Under the pieces are notes generated by a model that did no database searches, had not been told where the DNA came from, and was given only the letters and a program-made list of their open reading frames with translations. A stretch of DNA of 64,000 nt, taken from positions 2,367,001 to 2,431,000 of the forward strand of contig JAJKFL010000005.1 in the NCBI GenBank assembly GCA_021186555.1, in the 5' to 3' direction. Of the stretch, positions 1-10,960 are shown piece by piece. A program made the position numbers and the translations under genes. Each line of letters starts with the position of its first letter. Positions within the stretch are counted from its first letter, which is position 1. Source of the DNA: Reticulitermes speratus. Its lineage: Eukaryota > Arthropoda > Insecta > Blattodea > Rhinotermitidae.

Positions 1-225
1 CGGCTGGGTCGTCGGTATAGCGACTTGCTAGGGGCTGGGCGGTCCGGGGTTCGAATCCCTGTGGGGGGCGAGATTTTCCGTACCTGTCGAGACCGGCCCC
101 CGAGGCCCACCCAGCCTCCTGTACAATGGGTACCGGGACATTTTTCCCGGTGGTAAAGCGGCTGAGGTTAAAGAATGAGTAGAGCCCTACCTCTGTCCTC
201 CACTCTCTGCCTTCATGGTAAATTA
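1..225 (+). mobile_element. SINE-A copy, tRNA-like head at window edge
   Basis: The first 75 bases read as a tRNA-like head with an A-box region (CGGTATAGCGACTTGC) and a B box (GGTTCGAATCC). They are followed by the SINE-A body: CCCACCCAGCCTCC, ACAATGGGTACCGGG, GGTAAAGCGGC, GAGGTTAAAG. The same body recurs at 7293, 25831, 29783 and 45470. The 5' end may be cut by the window edge because fuller copies start GGGCCGCGATAGCTCAG. No CTTTAC tail is clear. Confidence 0.8.
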
Positions 226-303
226 CAGGGAGAACTTTTCCTTTTACATGTACGTTTATTTTATTTCTCAAATAAGAAGGAAGGAAACAGAAAGTAACTA
301 TTT

Positions 304-3300
304 ATTACATTGCAGCGGTATGTGCAAAGATATTACATTGCAGTGGTATGTGCAAAGATATTACATTGCAGTGGTATGTGCAAATATATTACATTGCAGT
401 GGTATGTGCAAAGATATTACATTGCAGTGGTATGTGCAAAGATATTACATTGCAGTGGTATGTGCAAAGATATTACATTGCAGTGGTATGTGCAAAGATA
501 TTACATTGCAGTGGTATGTGCAAAGATATTACATTGCAGTGGTATGTGCAAAGATATTACATTGCAGTGGTATGTGCAAAGATATTACATTGCAGTGGTA
601 TGTGCAAAGATATTACATTGCAGTGGTATGTGCAAAGATATTACATTGCAGTGGCATGTGCAAAGATATTACATTGCAGTGGTATGTGCAAAGATATTAC
701 ATTGCAGTGGTATGTGCAAGATATTACATTGCAGTGGTATGTGCAAATATATTACATTGCAGTGGTATGTGCAAAGATATTACATTGCAGTGGTATGTGC
801 AAAGATATTACATTGCAGTGGTATGTGCAAAGATATTACATTGCAGTGGTATGTGCAAAGATATTACATTGCAGTGGTATGTGCAAAGATATTACATTGC
901 AGTGGCATGTGCAAAGATATTACATTGCAGTGGCATGTGCAAAGATATTACATTACAGTGGTATGTGCAAGGATATTACATTGCAGTGGTATGTGCAGAG
1001 ATATTACATTGCAGTGGTATGTGCAGAGATATTACATTGCAGTGGTATGTGCAAAGATATTACATTACAGTGGTATGTGCAAGGATATTACATTGCAGTG
1101 GTATGTGCAAAGATATTACATTGCAGTGGTATGTGCAAAGATATTACATTGCAGTGGTATGTGCAAAGATATTACATTGCAGTGGTATGTGCAAAGATAT
1201 TACATTGCAGTGGCATGTGCAAAGATATTACATTACAGTGGTATGTGCAAGGATATTACATTGCAGTGGTATGTGCAAAGATATTACATTGCAGTGGTAT
1301 GTGCAGAGATGTTACATTGCAGTGGTATGTGCAAATATATTACATTGCAGTGGTATGTGCAAGGATATTACATTGCAGTGGTATGTGCAAAGATATTACA
1401 TTGCAGTGGTATGTGCAAGGATATTACATTACAGTGGTATGTGCAAATATATTACATTACAGTGGTATGTGCAAATATATTACATTGCAGTGGCATGTGC
1501 AAATATATTACATTGCAGTGGTATGTGCAAGGATATTACATTACAGTGGTATGTGCAAATATATTACATTGCAGTGGTATGCGCAAGGATATTACATTGC
1601 AGTGGTATGTGCAAATATATTACATTGCAGTGGTATGTGCAAGGATATTACATTACAGTGGTATGTGCAAGGATATTACATTACAGTGGTATGTGCAAAT
1701 ATATTACATTGCAGTGGTATGTGCAAGGATATTACATTGCAGTGGTATGTGCAAGGATATTACATTACAGTGGTATGTGCAAATATATTACATTGCAGTG
1801 GTATGTGCAAGGATATTACATTGCATTGGTATGTGCAAATATATTACATTGCAGTGGTATGTGCAAATATATTACATTGCAGTGGTATGTGCAAATATAT
1901 TACATTGCAGTGGTATGTGCAAGGATATTACATTACAGTGGTATGTGCAAAGATTTTACTTTACAGTGGTATGTGCAAGGATATTACATTGCAGTGGTAT
2001 GTGCAAAGATATTACATTGCAGTGGTATGTGCAGAGATGTTACATTGCAGTGGTATGTGCAAATATATTACATTGCAGTGGTATGTGCAAGGATATTACA
2101 TTGCAGTGGTATGTGCAAAGATATTACATTGCAGTGGTATGTGCAAGGATATTACATTACAGTGGTATGTGCAAATATATTACATTGCAGTGGTATGTGC
2201 AAAGATATTACATTGCAGTGGCATGTGCAAATATATTACATTGCAGTGGTATGTGCAAATATATTACATTGCAGTGGTATGTGCAAGGATATTACATTAC
2301 AGTGGTATGTGCAAATATATTACATTGCAGTGGTATGCGCAAGGATATTACATTGCAGTGGTATGTGCAAATATGTTACATTGCAGTGGTATGTGCAAGG
2401 ATATTACATTACAGTGGTATGTGCAAGGATATTACATTACAGTGGTATGTGCAAATATATTACATTGCAGTGGTATGTGCAAGGATATTACATTACAGTG
2501 GTATGTGCAAGGATATTACATTACAGTGGTATGTGCAAATATATTACATTGCAGTGGTATGTGCAAGGATATTACATTACAGTGGTATGTGCAAGGATAT
2601 TACATTACAGTGGTATGTGCAAATATATTACATTGCAGTGGTATGTGCAAGGATATTACATTGCAGTGGTATGTGCAAATATATTACATTGCAGTGGTAT
2701 GTGCAAATATATTACATTGCAGTGGTATGTGCAAATATATTACATTGCAGTGGTATGTGCAAGGATATTACATTACAGTGGTATGTGCAAAGATTTTACT
2801 TTACAGTGGTATGTGCAAGGATATTACATTGCAGTGGTATGTGCAAAGATATTACATTGCAGTGGTATGTGCAGAGATGTTACATTGCAGTGGTATGTGC
2901 AAATATATTACATTGCAGTGGTATGTGCAAGGATATTACATTGCAGTGGTATGTGCAAAGATATTACATTGCAGTGGTATGTGCAAGGATATTACATTAC
3001 AGTGGTATGTGCAAATATATTACATTGCAGTGGTATGTGCAAAGATATTACATTGCAGTGGCATGTGCAAATATATTACATTGCAGTGGTATGTGCAAAT
3101 ATATTACATTGCAGTGGTATGTGCAAGGATATTACATTACAGTGGTATGTGCAAATATATTACATTGCAGTGGTATGCGCAAGGATATTACATTGCAGTG
3201 GTATGTGCAAATATGTTACATTGCAGTGGTATGTGCAAGGATATTACATTACAGTGGTATGTGCAAGGATATTACATTACAGTGGTATGTGCAAATATAT

Positions 3301-3661
3301 TACATTGCAGTGGTATGTGCAAGGATATTACATTACAGTGGTATGTGCAAGGATATTACATTACAGTGGTATGTGCAAATATATTACATTGCAGTGGTAT
3401 GTGCAAGGATATTACATTGCAGTGGTATGTGCAAATATATTACATTGCAGTGGTATGTGCAAATATATTACATTGCAGTGGTATGTGCAAATATATTACA
3501 TTGCAGTGGTATGTGCAAGGATATTACATTACAGTGGTATGTGCAAAGATTTTACATTACAGTGGTATGTGCAAAGATATTACATTGCAGTGGTATGTGC
3601 AAAGATATTACATTACAGTGGTATGTGCAAAGATATTACATTGCAGCGGTATGTGCAAAGA
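304..3661. repeat. 28-bp tandem array, about 120 copies
   Basis: The core GGTATGTGCAAAGATATTAC recurs every 28 bp. Variants alternate at a few sites (AAAGATAT/AAATATAT/AAGGATAT, TTGCAG/TTACAG). The left third is nearly homogeneous and the right part mixes variants. Variant order repeats with an 840-bp (30-unit) period between about 1690-2530 and 2530-3370. The unit has no stop codon in any plus frame and 28 is not a multiple of 3. Three overlapping frames of 1,100 or more codons therefore stay open across the array. They are not genes. Confidence 0.97.
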
Positions 3662-4156
3662 AAGCACCACCCGTTCATGGCAATGGTGACGAACATTTAC
3701 TTATATCTTAAAACATGAATCTCTTTTCTTCTATATTATAACGCAAGGCATGTAAATATTTTAATTTTCCTTTAATGTTTTTTACATGTATTGAACTGAA
3801 GGTTACCTGATGGGAAAGGTCGAAACATGTTGTCTTTTAAGTGTTTATGAAACGAGGCAAGGAAGTTCTGTTGACTGCAGAAACACATCCCATTGTACCG
3901 TATGCATTTCTTATTTTCAGCTTTCTTTGTCAGTTTTAGTTAGGCAGCAGCAAAGCAACATAGCTTTCACTGCAGCTGAAAAAGCTAGGCTTTTCCGAAA
4001 AACACCGGAGTAATGCTTCAAGAGGAAATGAAAAGGAAAAGCAGGCAGAGGGAGATACAGGAATTGTCTTGAGTTTGAGTCCCGCTCAGCTGAAGGTTTA
4101 AAGAAAATGATAAGATGAATCAGAGAACGAGAGTGAAGAAGCATAGCAGTACGTGA
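3662..4156 (+). other. inter-array spacer with possible coding remnant
   Basis: Mostly AT-rich sequence without a recognised gene. Around 3960-4075 one frame reads TAAEKARLFRKTPE and, after a frame change, MLQEEMKRKSRQREIQ. This pair resembles the basic A-E-K-x-R-x-[FY]-R ... KYEEMKRKSRQRE pattern found at the N-terminus of many uncharacterised invertebrate proteins, often element-encoded. A pyrimidine-rich stretch ending TTTGTCAG sits just upstream and could be an old splice acceptor. Function is unknown and the reading is broken. Confidence 0.3.
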
Positions 4157-7100
4157 GGAACGTAACAGACCTGTGTGCAGTAAGCCAGCCCCTACAGATT
4201 ACCAACAATGTCACAGAACATAACAGACCTGTGTGCAGTAAGCCAGCCCCTACAGATTACCAACAATGTCACAGAACACAACAGACCTGTGTGCAGTAAG
4301 CCAGCCGCTACAGATTACCAACAATGTCACAGAACATAACAGACCTGTGTGCAGTAAGCCAGCCCCTACAGATTACCAACAATGTCACAGAACACAACAG
4401 ACCTGTGTGCAGTAAGCCAGCCGCTACAGATTACCAACAATGTCACAGAACATAACAGACCTGTGTGCAGTAAGCCAGCCCCTACAGATTACCAACAATG
4501 TCACAGAACATAACAGACCTGTGTGCAGTAAGCCAGCCCCTACAGATGACCAACAATGTCACAGAACATAACAGACCTGTGTGCAGTAAGCCAGCCCCTA
4601 CAGATGACCAACAATGTCACAGAACACAACAGACCTGTGTGCAGTAAGCCAGCCCCTACAGATGACCAACAATGTCACAGAACACAACAGACCTGTGTGC
4701 AGTAAGCCAGCCCCTACAGATTACCAACAATGTCACAGAACACAACAGACCTGTGTGCAGTAAGCCAGCCCCTACAGATGACCAACAATGTCACAGAACA
4801 TAACAGACCTGTGTGCAGTAAGCCAGCCCCTACAGATTACCAACAATGTCACAGAACACAACAGACCTGTGTGCAGTAAGCCAGCCCCTACAGATGACCA
4901 ACAATGTCACAGAACACAACAGACCTGTGTGCAGTAAGCCAGCCCCTACAGATTACCAACAATGTCACAGAACACAACAGACCTGTGTGCAGTAAGCCAG
5001 CCCCTACAGATGACCAACAATGTCACAGAACATAACAGACCTGTGTGCAGTAAGCCAGCCCCTACAGATTACCAACAATGTCACAGAACACAACAGACCT
5101 GTGTGCAGTAAGCCAGCCCCTACAGATGACCAACAATGTCACAGAACATAACAGACCTGTGTGCAGTAAGCCAGCCCCTACAGATGACCAACAATGTCAC
5201 AGAACACAACAGACCTGTGTGCAGTAAGCCAGCCCCTACAGATTACCAACAATGTCACAGAACACAACAGACCTGTGTGCAGTAAGCCAGCCCCTACAGA
5301 TGACCAACAATGTCACAGAACATAACAGACCTGTGTGCAGTAAGCCAGCCCCTACAGATGACCAACAATGTCACAGAACACAACAGACCTGTGTGCAGTA
5401 AGCCAGCCCCTACAGATTACCAACAATGTCACAGAACACAACAGACCTGTGTGCAGTAAGCCATCCCCTACAGATGACCAACAATGTCACAGAACATAAC
5501 AGACCTGTGTGCAGTAAGCCAGCCCCTACAGATGACCAACAATGTCACAGAACACAACAGACCTGTGTGCAGTAAGCCAGCCCCTACAGATTACCAACAA
5601 TGTCACAGAACACAACAGACCTGTGTGCAGTAAGCCAGCCCCTACAGATGACCAACAATGTCACAGAACACAACAGACCTGTGTGCAGTAAGCCAGCCCC
5701 TACAGATTACCAACAATGTCACAGAACACAACAGACCTGTGTGCAGTAAGCCAGCCCCTACAGATGACCAACAATGTCACAGAACACAACAGACCTGTGT
5801 GCAGTAAGCCAGCCCCTACAGATTACCAACAATGTCACAGAACATAACACCTGTGTGCAGTAAGCCAGCCCCTACAGATGACCAACAATGTCACAGAACA
5901 CAACAGACCTGTGTGCAGTAAGCCAGCCCCTACAGATTACCAACAATGTCACAGAACACAACAGACCTGTGTGCAGTAAGCCAGCCCCTACAGATGACCA
6001 ACAATGTCACAGAACACAACAGACCTGTGTGCAGTAAGCCAGCCCCTACAGATTACCAACAATGTCACAGAACACAACAGACCTGTGTGCAGTAAGCCAG
6101 CCCCTACAGATGACCAACAATGTCACAGAACATAACAGACCTGTGTGCAGTAAGCCAGCCCCTACAGATGACCAACAATGTCACAGAACACAACAGACCT
6201 GTGTGCAGTAAGCCAGCCCCTACAGATTACCAACAATGTCACAGAACACAACAGACCTGTGTGCAGTAAGCCAGCCCCTACAGATTACCAACAATGTCAC
6301 AGAACACAACAGACCTGTGTGCAGTAAGCCAGCCCCTACAGATGACCAACAATGTCACAGAACACAACAGACCTGTGTGCAGTAAGCCAGCCCCTACAGA
6401 TTACCAACAATGTCACAGAACACAACAGACCTGTGTGCAGTAAGCCAGCCCCTACAGATGACCAACAATGTCACAGAACACAACAGACCTGTGTGCAGTA
6501 AGCCAGCCCCTACAGATTACCAACAATGTCACAGAACACAACAGACCTGTGTGCAGTAAGCCAGCCCCTACAGATGACCAACAATGTCACAGAACACAAC
6601 AGACCTGTGTGCAGTAAGCCAGCCCCTACAGATTACCAACAATGTCACAGAACATAACACCTGTGTGCAGTAAGCCAGCCCCTACAGATTACCAACAATG
6701 TCACAGAACACAACAGACCTGTGTGCAGTAAGCCAGCCCCTACAGATGACCAACAATGTCACAGAACACAACAGACCTGTGTGCAGTAAGCCAGCCCCTA
6801 CAGATTACCAACAATGTCACAGAACATAACACCTGTGTGCAGTAAGCCAGCCCTACAGATGACCAACAATGTCACAGAACACAACAGACCTGTGTGCAGT
6901 AAGCCAGCCCCTACAGATTACCAACAATGTCACAGAACACAACAGACCTGTGTGCAGTAAGCCAGCCCCTACAGATGACCAACAATGTCACAGAACATAA
7001 CAGACCTGTGTGCAGTAAGCCAGCCCCTACAGATGACCAACAATGTCACAGAACACAACAGACCTGTGTGCAGTAAGCCAGCCCCTACAGATTACCAACA

Positions 7101-7284
7101 ATGTCACAGAACACAACAGACCTGTGTGCAGTAAGCCAGCCCCTACAGATTACCAACAATGTCACAGAACACAACAGACCTGTGTGCAGTAAGCCAGCCC
7201 CTACAGATTACCAACAATGTCACAGAACACAACAGACCTGTGTGCAGTAAGCCAGCCCCTACAGATGACCAACAATGTCATAGA
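4157..7284. repeat. 58-bp tandem array, about 54 copies
   Basis: Unit contains ACAGACCTGTGTGCAGTAAG followed by CCAGCCCCTACAGAT[T/G]ACC and ACAATGTCACAGAACA[T/C]A. The T/G and T/C variants often alternate, giving stretches with a 116-bp dimer period. Three copies lack AG in ACAGACC (near 5848, 6656 and 6829). The array ends at a degraded unit (ATGTCATAGAAG) immediately before a SINE-A copy. Confidence 0.97.
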
Positions 7285-7292
7285 AGAAAGCT

Positions 7293-7590
7293 GAGCCCGG
7301 ATAGCGTAGTTGTTACAGTGGCTAGGCTACACGCTGGACGATCTGGGGTTTGGTTTTGGTAGGAGCAAGAGACTTCTTTTCTTTAAAACTTTCATATCGT
7401 TTATAGGGCCCACCCAGCTTTCTGTTCAGAGCAGACCGAGAGTTATCTCTGTGGGGAGTAAAGCGGCCAGGACGTGATGCCACCACGCACTTCTATCTAG
7501 TGCTGACGTTAAAAATCAGTGGAGTTATACCTCTGCTTCCCCTGTGTGTCTTCATGGTGTGTACAGGGACAAACTTTGAAACTGTTAAAG
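7293..7590 (+). mobile_element. SINE-A copy, diverged
   Basis: The head GAGCCCGGATAGCGTAGTTG ... CTGGACGATCTGGGG is a decayed tRNA-like region. The body keeps GGGCCCACCCAGCTTTCTG, GTAAAGCGGCCAGG, ATCTAGTGCTGACGTTAAA and TTCATGGTGTGTACAGGGAC, matching the copy at 45470. It sits between two tandem arrays, six to eight bases from each. Confidence 0.75.
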
Positions 7591-7596
7591 AAACCG

Positions 7597-7987
7597 CATG
7601 GGCTTGTGGCGGCTCACCTCGTGGGCTTGTGGCAGCTCACCTCGTGGGCTTGTGGCGGCTCATCTCATGGGCTTGTGGCAGCTCACCTCGTGGGCTTGTG
7701 GCGGCTCATCTCATGGGCTTGTGGCAGCTCACCTCGTGGGCTTGTGGCGGCTCATCTCATGAGCTTGTGGCAGCTCACCTCGTGGGCTTGTGGCGGCTCA
7801 TCTCATGAGCTTGTGGCAGCTCACCTCGTGGGCTTGTGGCGGCTCATCTCATGAGCTTGTGGCAGCTCACCTCGTGGGCTTGTGGCGGCTCATCTCATGG
7901 GCTTGTGGCAGCTCACCTCGTGGGCTTGTGGCGGCTCATCTCATGGGCTTGTGGCAGCTCACCTCGTGGGCTTGTGGCAGCTCACGT
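7597..7987. repeat. 23-bp tandem array (46-bp dimers), 17 copies
   Basis: GGGCTTGTGGCGGCTCA alternates with GGGCTTGTGGCAGCTCA, so the true period is a 46-bp dimer. The last units revert to the CAGCTCAC form. Open frames of 72-111 codons here are repeat-derived. Confidence 0.95.
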
Positions 7988-8336
7988 CAAAAGCCCACGA
8001 AATTGCAAATCAGTTGTCAGAGAACTTGCCACTTCTCGTGGACTTCCAGTGCACAGCGTACCGTATAATAAACAGCGAATGTTACAGAGGACGGTGTTAA
8101 CTGCATTATGTGTTCAGTGGACTGCTTGCTGTAGAGCAGGTGACATCGTTACTGCTTAGCGACTCATGATGCTGCCCACTCTGCAGTGCCTAGTCTGGCG
8201 ATAAAAATACGGTCCATATCTTGCGGCGAACTACTGGTCTGAAAGATTTTGTAGTTGTTAGGGGCTGCATGGTGGGCGGAAAACGCAAATTGCAGAAGAG
8301 ATATTTACCATGACCTTGAAAAAATCTTTTGGCCTA
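7988..8336. other. unassigned spacer
   Basis: No repeat, convincing coding exon or RNA gene seen. The sequence is of mixed composition with short open frames only. Confidence 0.6.
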
Positions 8337-8640
8337 TACAAGGTAAGGTAAAGCGATCCCATTACAGGCCTGGACAGACCCTTAGTGTTCCTGGAGGTTG
8401 AGACTCCCAGATTTCTAGACAATCGGCACATGAAGGTGGTAATGTTGTTAGCCCTACGCACCGGCCGCCTTTACCCCCAGGAAATACTCCTGGTACTCAT
8501 TTCTGTTAAGAGGCTGAGTCGACCCCAGGGCCATAGTGCGACCGAAAGGATTATGTCAATGAAAAATTCCATTGACACCATTGGGAATCGAACCCGCGAC
8601 CTATCGGCTTGTAGAGCAGTGTTTCCCCTATATAATGAAG
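8337..8640 (-). mobile_element. SINE-A-related copy, minus strand
   Basis: Read on the minus strand, the tRNA-like B box region (GGTTCGATTCCCAATGG from 8596 down) is followed by the body. The body keeps CCTGGGGTCGACTCAGC and GGGGGTAAAGGCGGCCGG and ends in the CTTTACCTTACC-type tail near 8337. The middle differs from standard SINE-A, so this may be a subfamily. Confidence 0.65.
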
Positions 8641-8691
8641 ACTTTTAGAATAAACGGTTAGAACGGGCCAAGTTTTGTGCTTTGTGACCAG

Positions 8692-9274
8692 AGTTTGTGT
8701 ACAGTGTCCACGCAGTGACACACATTGTTTGTGTACAGTGTCCACGCAGTGACACGCATTGTTTGTGTAGTGTCCACGCAGTGACACGCATTGTTTGTGT
8801 ACAGTGTCACGCAGTGACCACATACGCTGCTACAGTGTCACGCAGTGACCACATTGTTTGTGTACAGTGTCCACGCAGTGACACACATTGTTTGTGTACA
8901 GTGTCCACGCAGTGACACCATTGTTTGTGTACAGTGTCCACGCAGTGACACCATTGTTTGTGTACAGTGTCCACGCAGTGACACGCATTGTTTGTGTACA
9001 GTGTCCACGCAGTGACACACATTGTTTGTGTACAGTGTCCACGCAGTGACACCATTGTTTGTGTCAGTGTCACGCAGTGACACACATTGTTTGTGTACAG
9101 TGTCCACGCAGTGACACACATTGTTTGTGTACAGTGTCCACGCAGTGACACACATTGTTTGTGTACAGTGTCCACGCAGTGACACACATTGTTTGTGTAC
9201 AGTGTCCACGCTGCAGTGACACAGTGACACACATTGTTTGTGTACAGTGTCCACGCAGTGACACACATTGTTTG
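8692..9274. repeat. 34-bp tandem array, about 17 copies
   Basis: GTTTGTGTACAGTGTCCACG followed by CAGTGACACACATT. A few units carry short deletions (e.g. CAGTGTCACGCAG) or lose CA. Minus-strand frames such as the 153-codon one are repeat translations. Confidence 0.95.
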
Positions 9275-9555
9275 CTTTTGTCATTATCATGAGAATGTGA
9301 AGCTACTTTTGTGTGTAGTAAAGTCGAATGTTGCAGAAGTAAGCACATGTTGTGGCTTTAGGGTGCTGAGGAGGGGGAAGACTTTGTGTCATTAGAATGC
9401 AAAAGTTGTGCGAATGCGTGTCTGAAGGAAACTGCTCTTGGTGATGAGCTGTTGGAAAAGAGTGGTGTTCAGTGAGCCAAAGAGTCGCTCTGCAAGAAGT
9501 TGCTGTAACCCTAGGAGAGAGTCTTCATGCTCATTCTAAATTATTGCATCAATTC
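9275..9555 (+). other. spacer with a possible small exon
   Basis: From about 9370 to 9474 one plus frame reads EEGEDFVSLECKSCANACLK then ETALGDELLEKSGVQ and a stop. It is preceded by TGGCTTTAGGG, a possible splice acceptor. It has a C-x2-C-x3-C spacing and no repeat character. I do not recognise the protein. It is short enough to be chance. Confidence 0.2.
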
Positions 9556-9647
9556 TTTAACTATATATTAAATTAAGTTATAGACCAACTGATGCACACT
9601 AAAACCACTTTTATTGTAGCTTTATTATTAAAATTGTTAAAATTATA

Positions 9648-9687
9648 CCCCAACACGTGTTTCGATCCTAGGATCATCGTCAGGGGG
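9648..9687 (-). ncRNA. hammerhead-ribozyme-like motif
   Basis: On the minus strand: CCCC, CTGACGA, T, GATCCTAGGATC (self-pairing), GAA, ACACGTGT (palindrome), T, GGGG. CCCC and GGGG would form stem I and the palindrome would form a short or intermolecular stem III. One extra T follows the core GA, which departs from the hammerhead consensus. Confidence 0.4.
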
Positions 9688-9936
9688 TTTTTTGTTGAAA
9701 GCTACAGCCACTTCATATACATGATTTTAAACATTCTAACGGCACTTAAAACTTATATATTATAAGTTAAAATCTTGTAAAAAGACTCGTTAAAAGTTGT
9801 AAAATTGTAAAAGTACTGTAGATAGTAGATTGCGGAAGTGCTGGCGTGTGGGATCGTGGTATTAAAGGCTGTAAAGTAAACGATTTTGTTAAGTAATATA
9901 GAATTTGTATATGTATTGGTTGTTAACAGTAAAAAA

Positions 9937-9976
9937 CCCCCTGACGATGATCCTAGGATCGAAACACGTGTAGGGG
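9937..9976 (+). ncRNA. hammerhead-ribozyme-like motif
   Basis: Plus-strand partner of the motif in the left arm: CCCC, CTGACGA, T, GATCCTAGGATC, GAA, ACACGTGT, A, GGGG. All stems pair perfectly. Same extra base after the core GA. Confidence 0.4.
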
Positions 9977-10334
9977 TACAATTTTAACAATTTTAATAAT
10001 AAAGCTACATAAAAAGTGGTTTCAGTGTGCATCAGTTGGTCTGTAACTTAATTTAATATGACGAAGATGCACGGTGTCAACAGTGTGAAATTTAACTATA
10101 TACATTTATCAAAAAATAACAACGAAATTGTACTGAGGAAAAAAATCAGTTTACCCTAAGCAGACTGTGTCAGTAGGCCTTGCTGAGAACTGTACAGTCG
10201 TACAGAATGAAGGTCAGGTTGTACGCTGGTCTGAGTCACGTGTCACTGTCTTCACAGCTCTGATATGGAATGCAGAAAACAAATGATATTCGTAATTATT
10301 CATTCGTAACACCGACGAATGCGCCTTTGACACG

Positions 10335-10416
10335 TACAGGGCATACACAAAAGAATGGTGCGGTTTTAATGGTGTTCACTATTAAAACCGCACCATTCTT
10401 TTGTGTACACCCTGTA
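10335..10416. mobile_element. 82-bp palindromic MITE, copy 1
   Basis: TACAGGGCATACACAAAAG ... CTTTTGTGTACACCCTGTA with a nearly perfect palindromic interior (GAATGGTGCGGTTTTAAT / ATTAAAACCGCACCATTC). TA at both ends fits a mariner/Tc1-type insertion. A second copy of the same length is at 15095-15176. Confidence 0.8.
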
Positions 10417-10446
10417 AAAATATAGTCTTGTAACAATTCGCTGTCT

Positions 10447-10960
10447 ACGAACCAACGAGATGCACTTTATCACTTTCACTTTTATTTACAAGTCTTGTGT
10501 TGCTGCTACATGTTTCGACGTCACCCTTTACACGGAACTCATTACACGTCATACAGAGACGGACACCCGTAAAGGACCGAAGATAATTAGATGTTTGTAT
10601 ACAAAGAAAAACCACAACGTAGCCACATGCCGTTTTTAACCACATCTAATGAACACGCCGTAATAAATATTACAGCTGTATTATTTTAATGTATTATACT
10701 TCTAAAAAATGCCTGTAACATCTTAATCACTAATTAAGAAACCTATATGTTGACACTAGCGACATTAATGCTGTAACATAATACGAATTACTTTTGTAAT
10801 CTGTTTTAGTAAGTTTTAAAATCTTTGTGGGAAGCTCCCTGAAGATGGCGTAAGTGACGCCGAAACATGTAGGAACAATATAAGACAACATTTTTATGTG
10901 TCAAATGTACATTCGTTGGTCTTATGAATAATTTGGCCAAGCTGCACGGAACGAACAGTA
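10447..10960 (+). mobile_element. inverted-arm element related to 9568-10090
   Basis: The left end CTACGAACCAACGAGATGCAC is answered on the right by CATTCGTTGGTCTTATGAAT. Both arms contain the GAAACATGTAG motif (10501-10525 minus, 10862-10873 plus). The right tail CCAAGCTGCACGGAACG matches the GATGCACGG end of its relatives. No target-site duplication is clear. The left-arm motif is degraded. Confidence 0.5.
10835..10876 (+). ncRNA. hammerhead-ribozyme-like motif
   Basis: TCC, CTGAAGA, T, hairpin GGCGTAAGTGACGCC, GAA, ACATGT palindrome, A, GGA. Stem II pairs GGCG with CGCC-type ends and stem I is only three pairs. Same extra T after the core GA as in the other copies. Confidence 0.38.

Larger units (their letters stand above)
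9568..10090 (+). mobile_element. inverted-arm retroelement with ribozyme-like motifs
   Basis: The element is flanked by a perfect 12-bp duplication, TTTAACTATATA, at 9556-9567 and 10091-10102. Arms of about 120 bp are inverted copies: AAGTTATAGACCAACTGATG on the left and CATCAGTTGGTCTGTAACTT on the right. Each carries an outward-facing hammerhead-like motif. The right end has an extra single-copy tail, GAAGATGCACGGTGTCAAC, which recurs as GATGCACGGTG at the end of the 16932-17504 element. A long duplication and asymmetric ends suggest target-primed insertion with an inverted 5' part, as in Penelope-like elements. No reverse transcriptase is present. Confidence 0.6.

Noticed and set aside
304-3661. 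CRISPR array
   Set aside because: A 28-bp unit is the right size for a CRISPR repeat, but units are directly adjacent with no spacers, and the context is animal DNA without cas genes.
215-3718. Large repeat proteins of 1,113-1,167 residues
   Set aside because: All three plus frames are open because a stop-free 28-bp unit cycles through every frame. No conserved frame or codon signal favours one.
9568-10090. Classical DNA foldback transposon
   Set aside because: Arms are inverted, but the right end has an extra unpaired tail and the duplication is 12 bp, which fits reverse-transcription-based insertion better.
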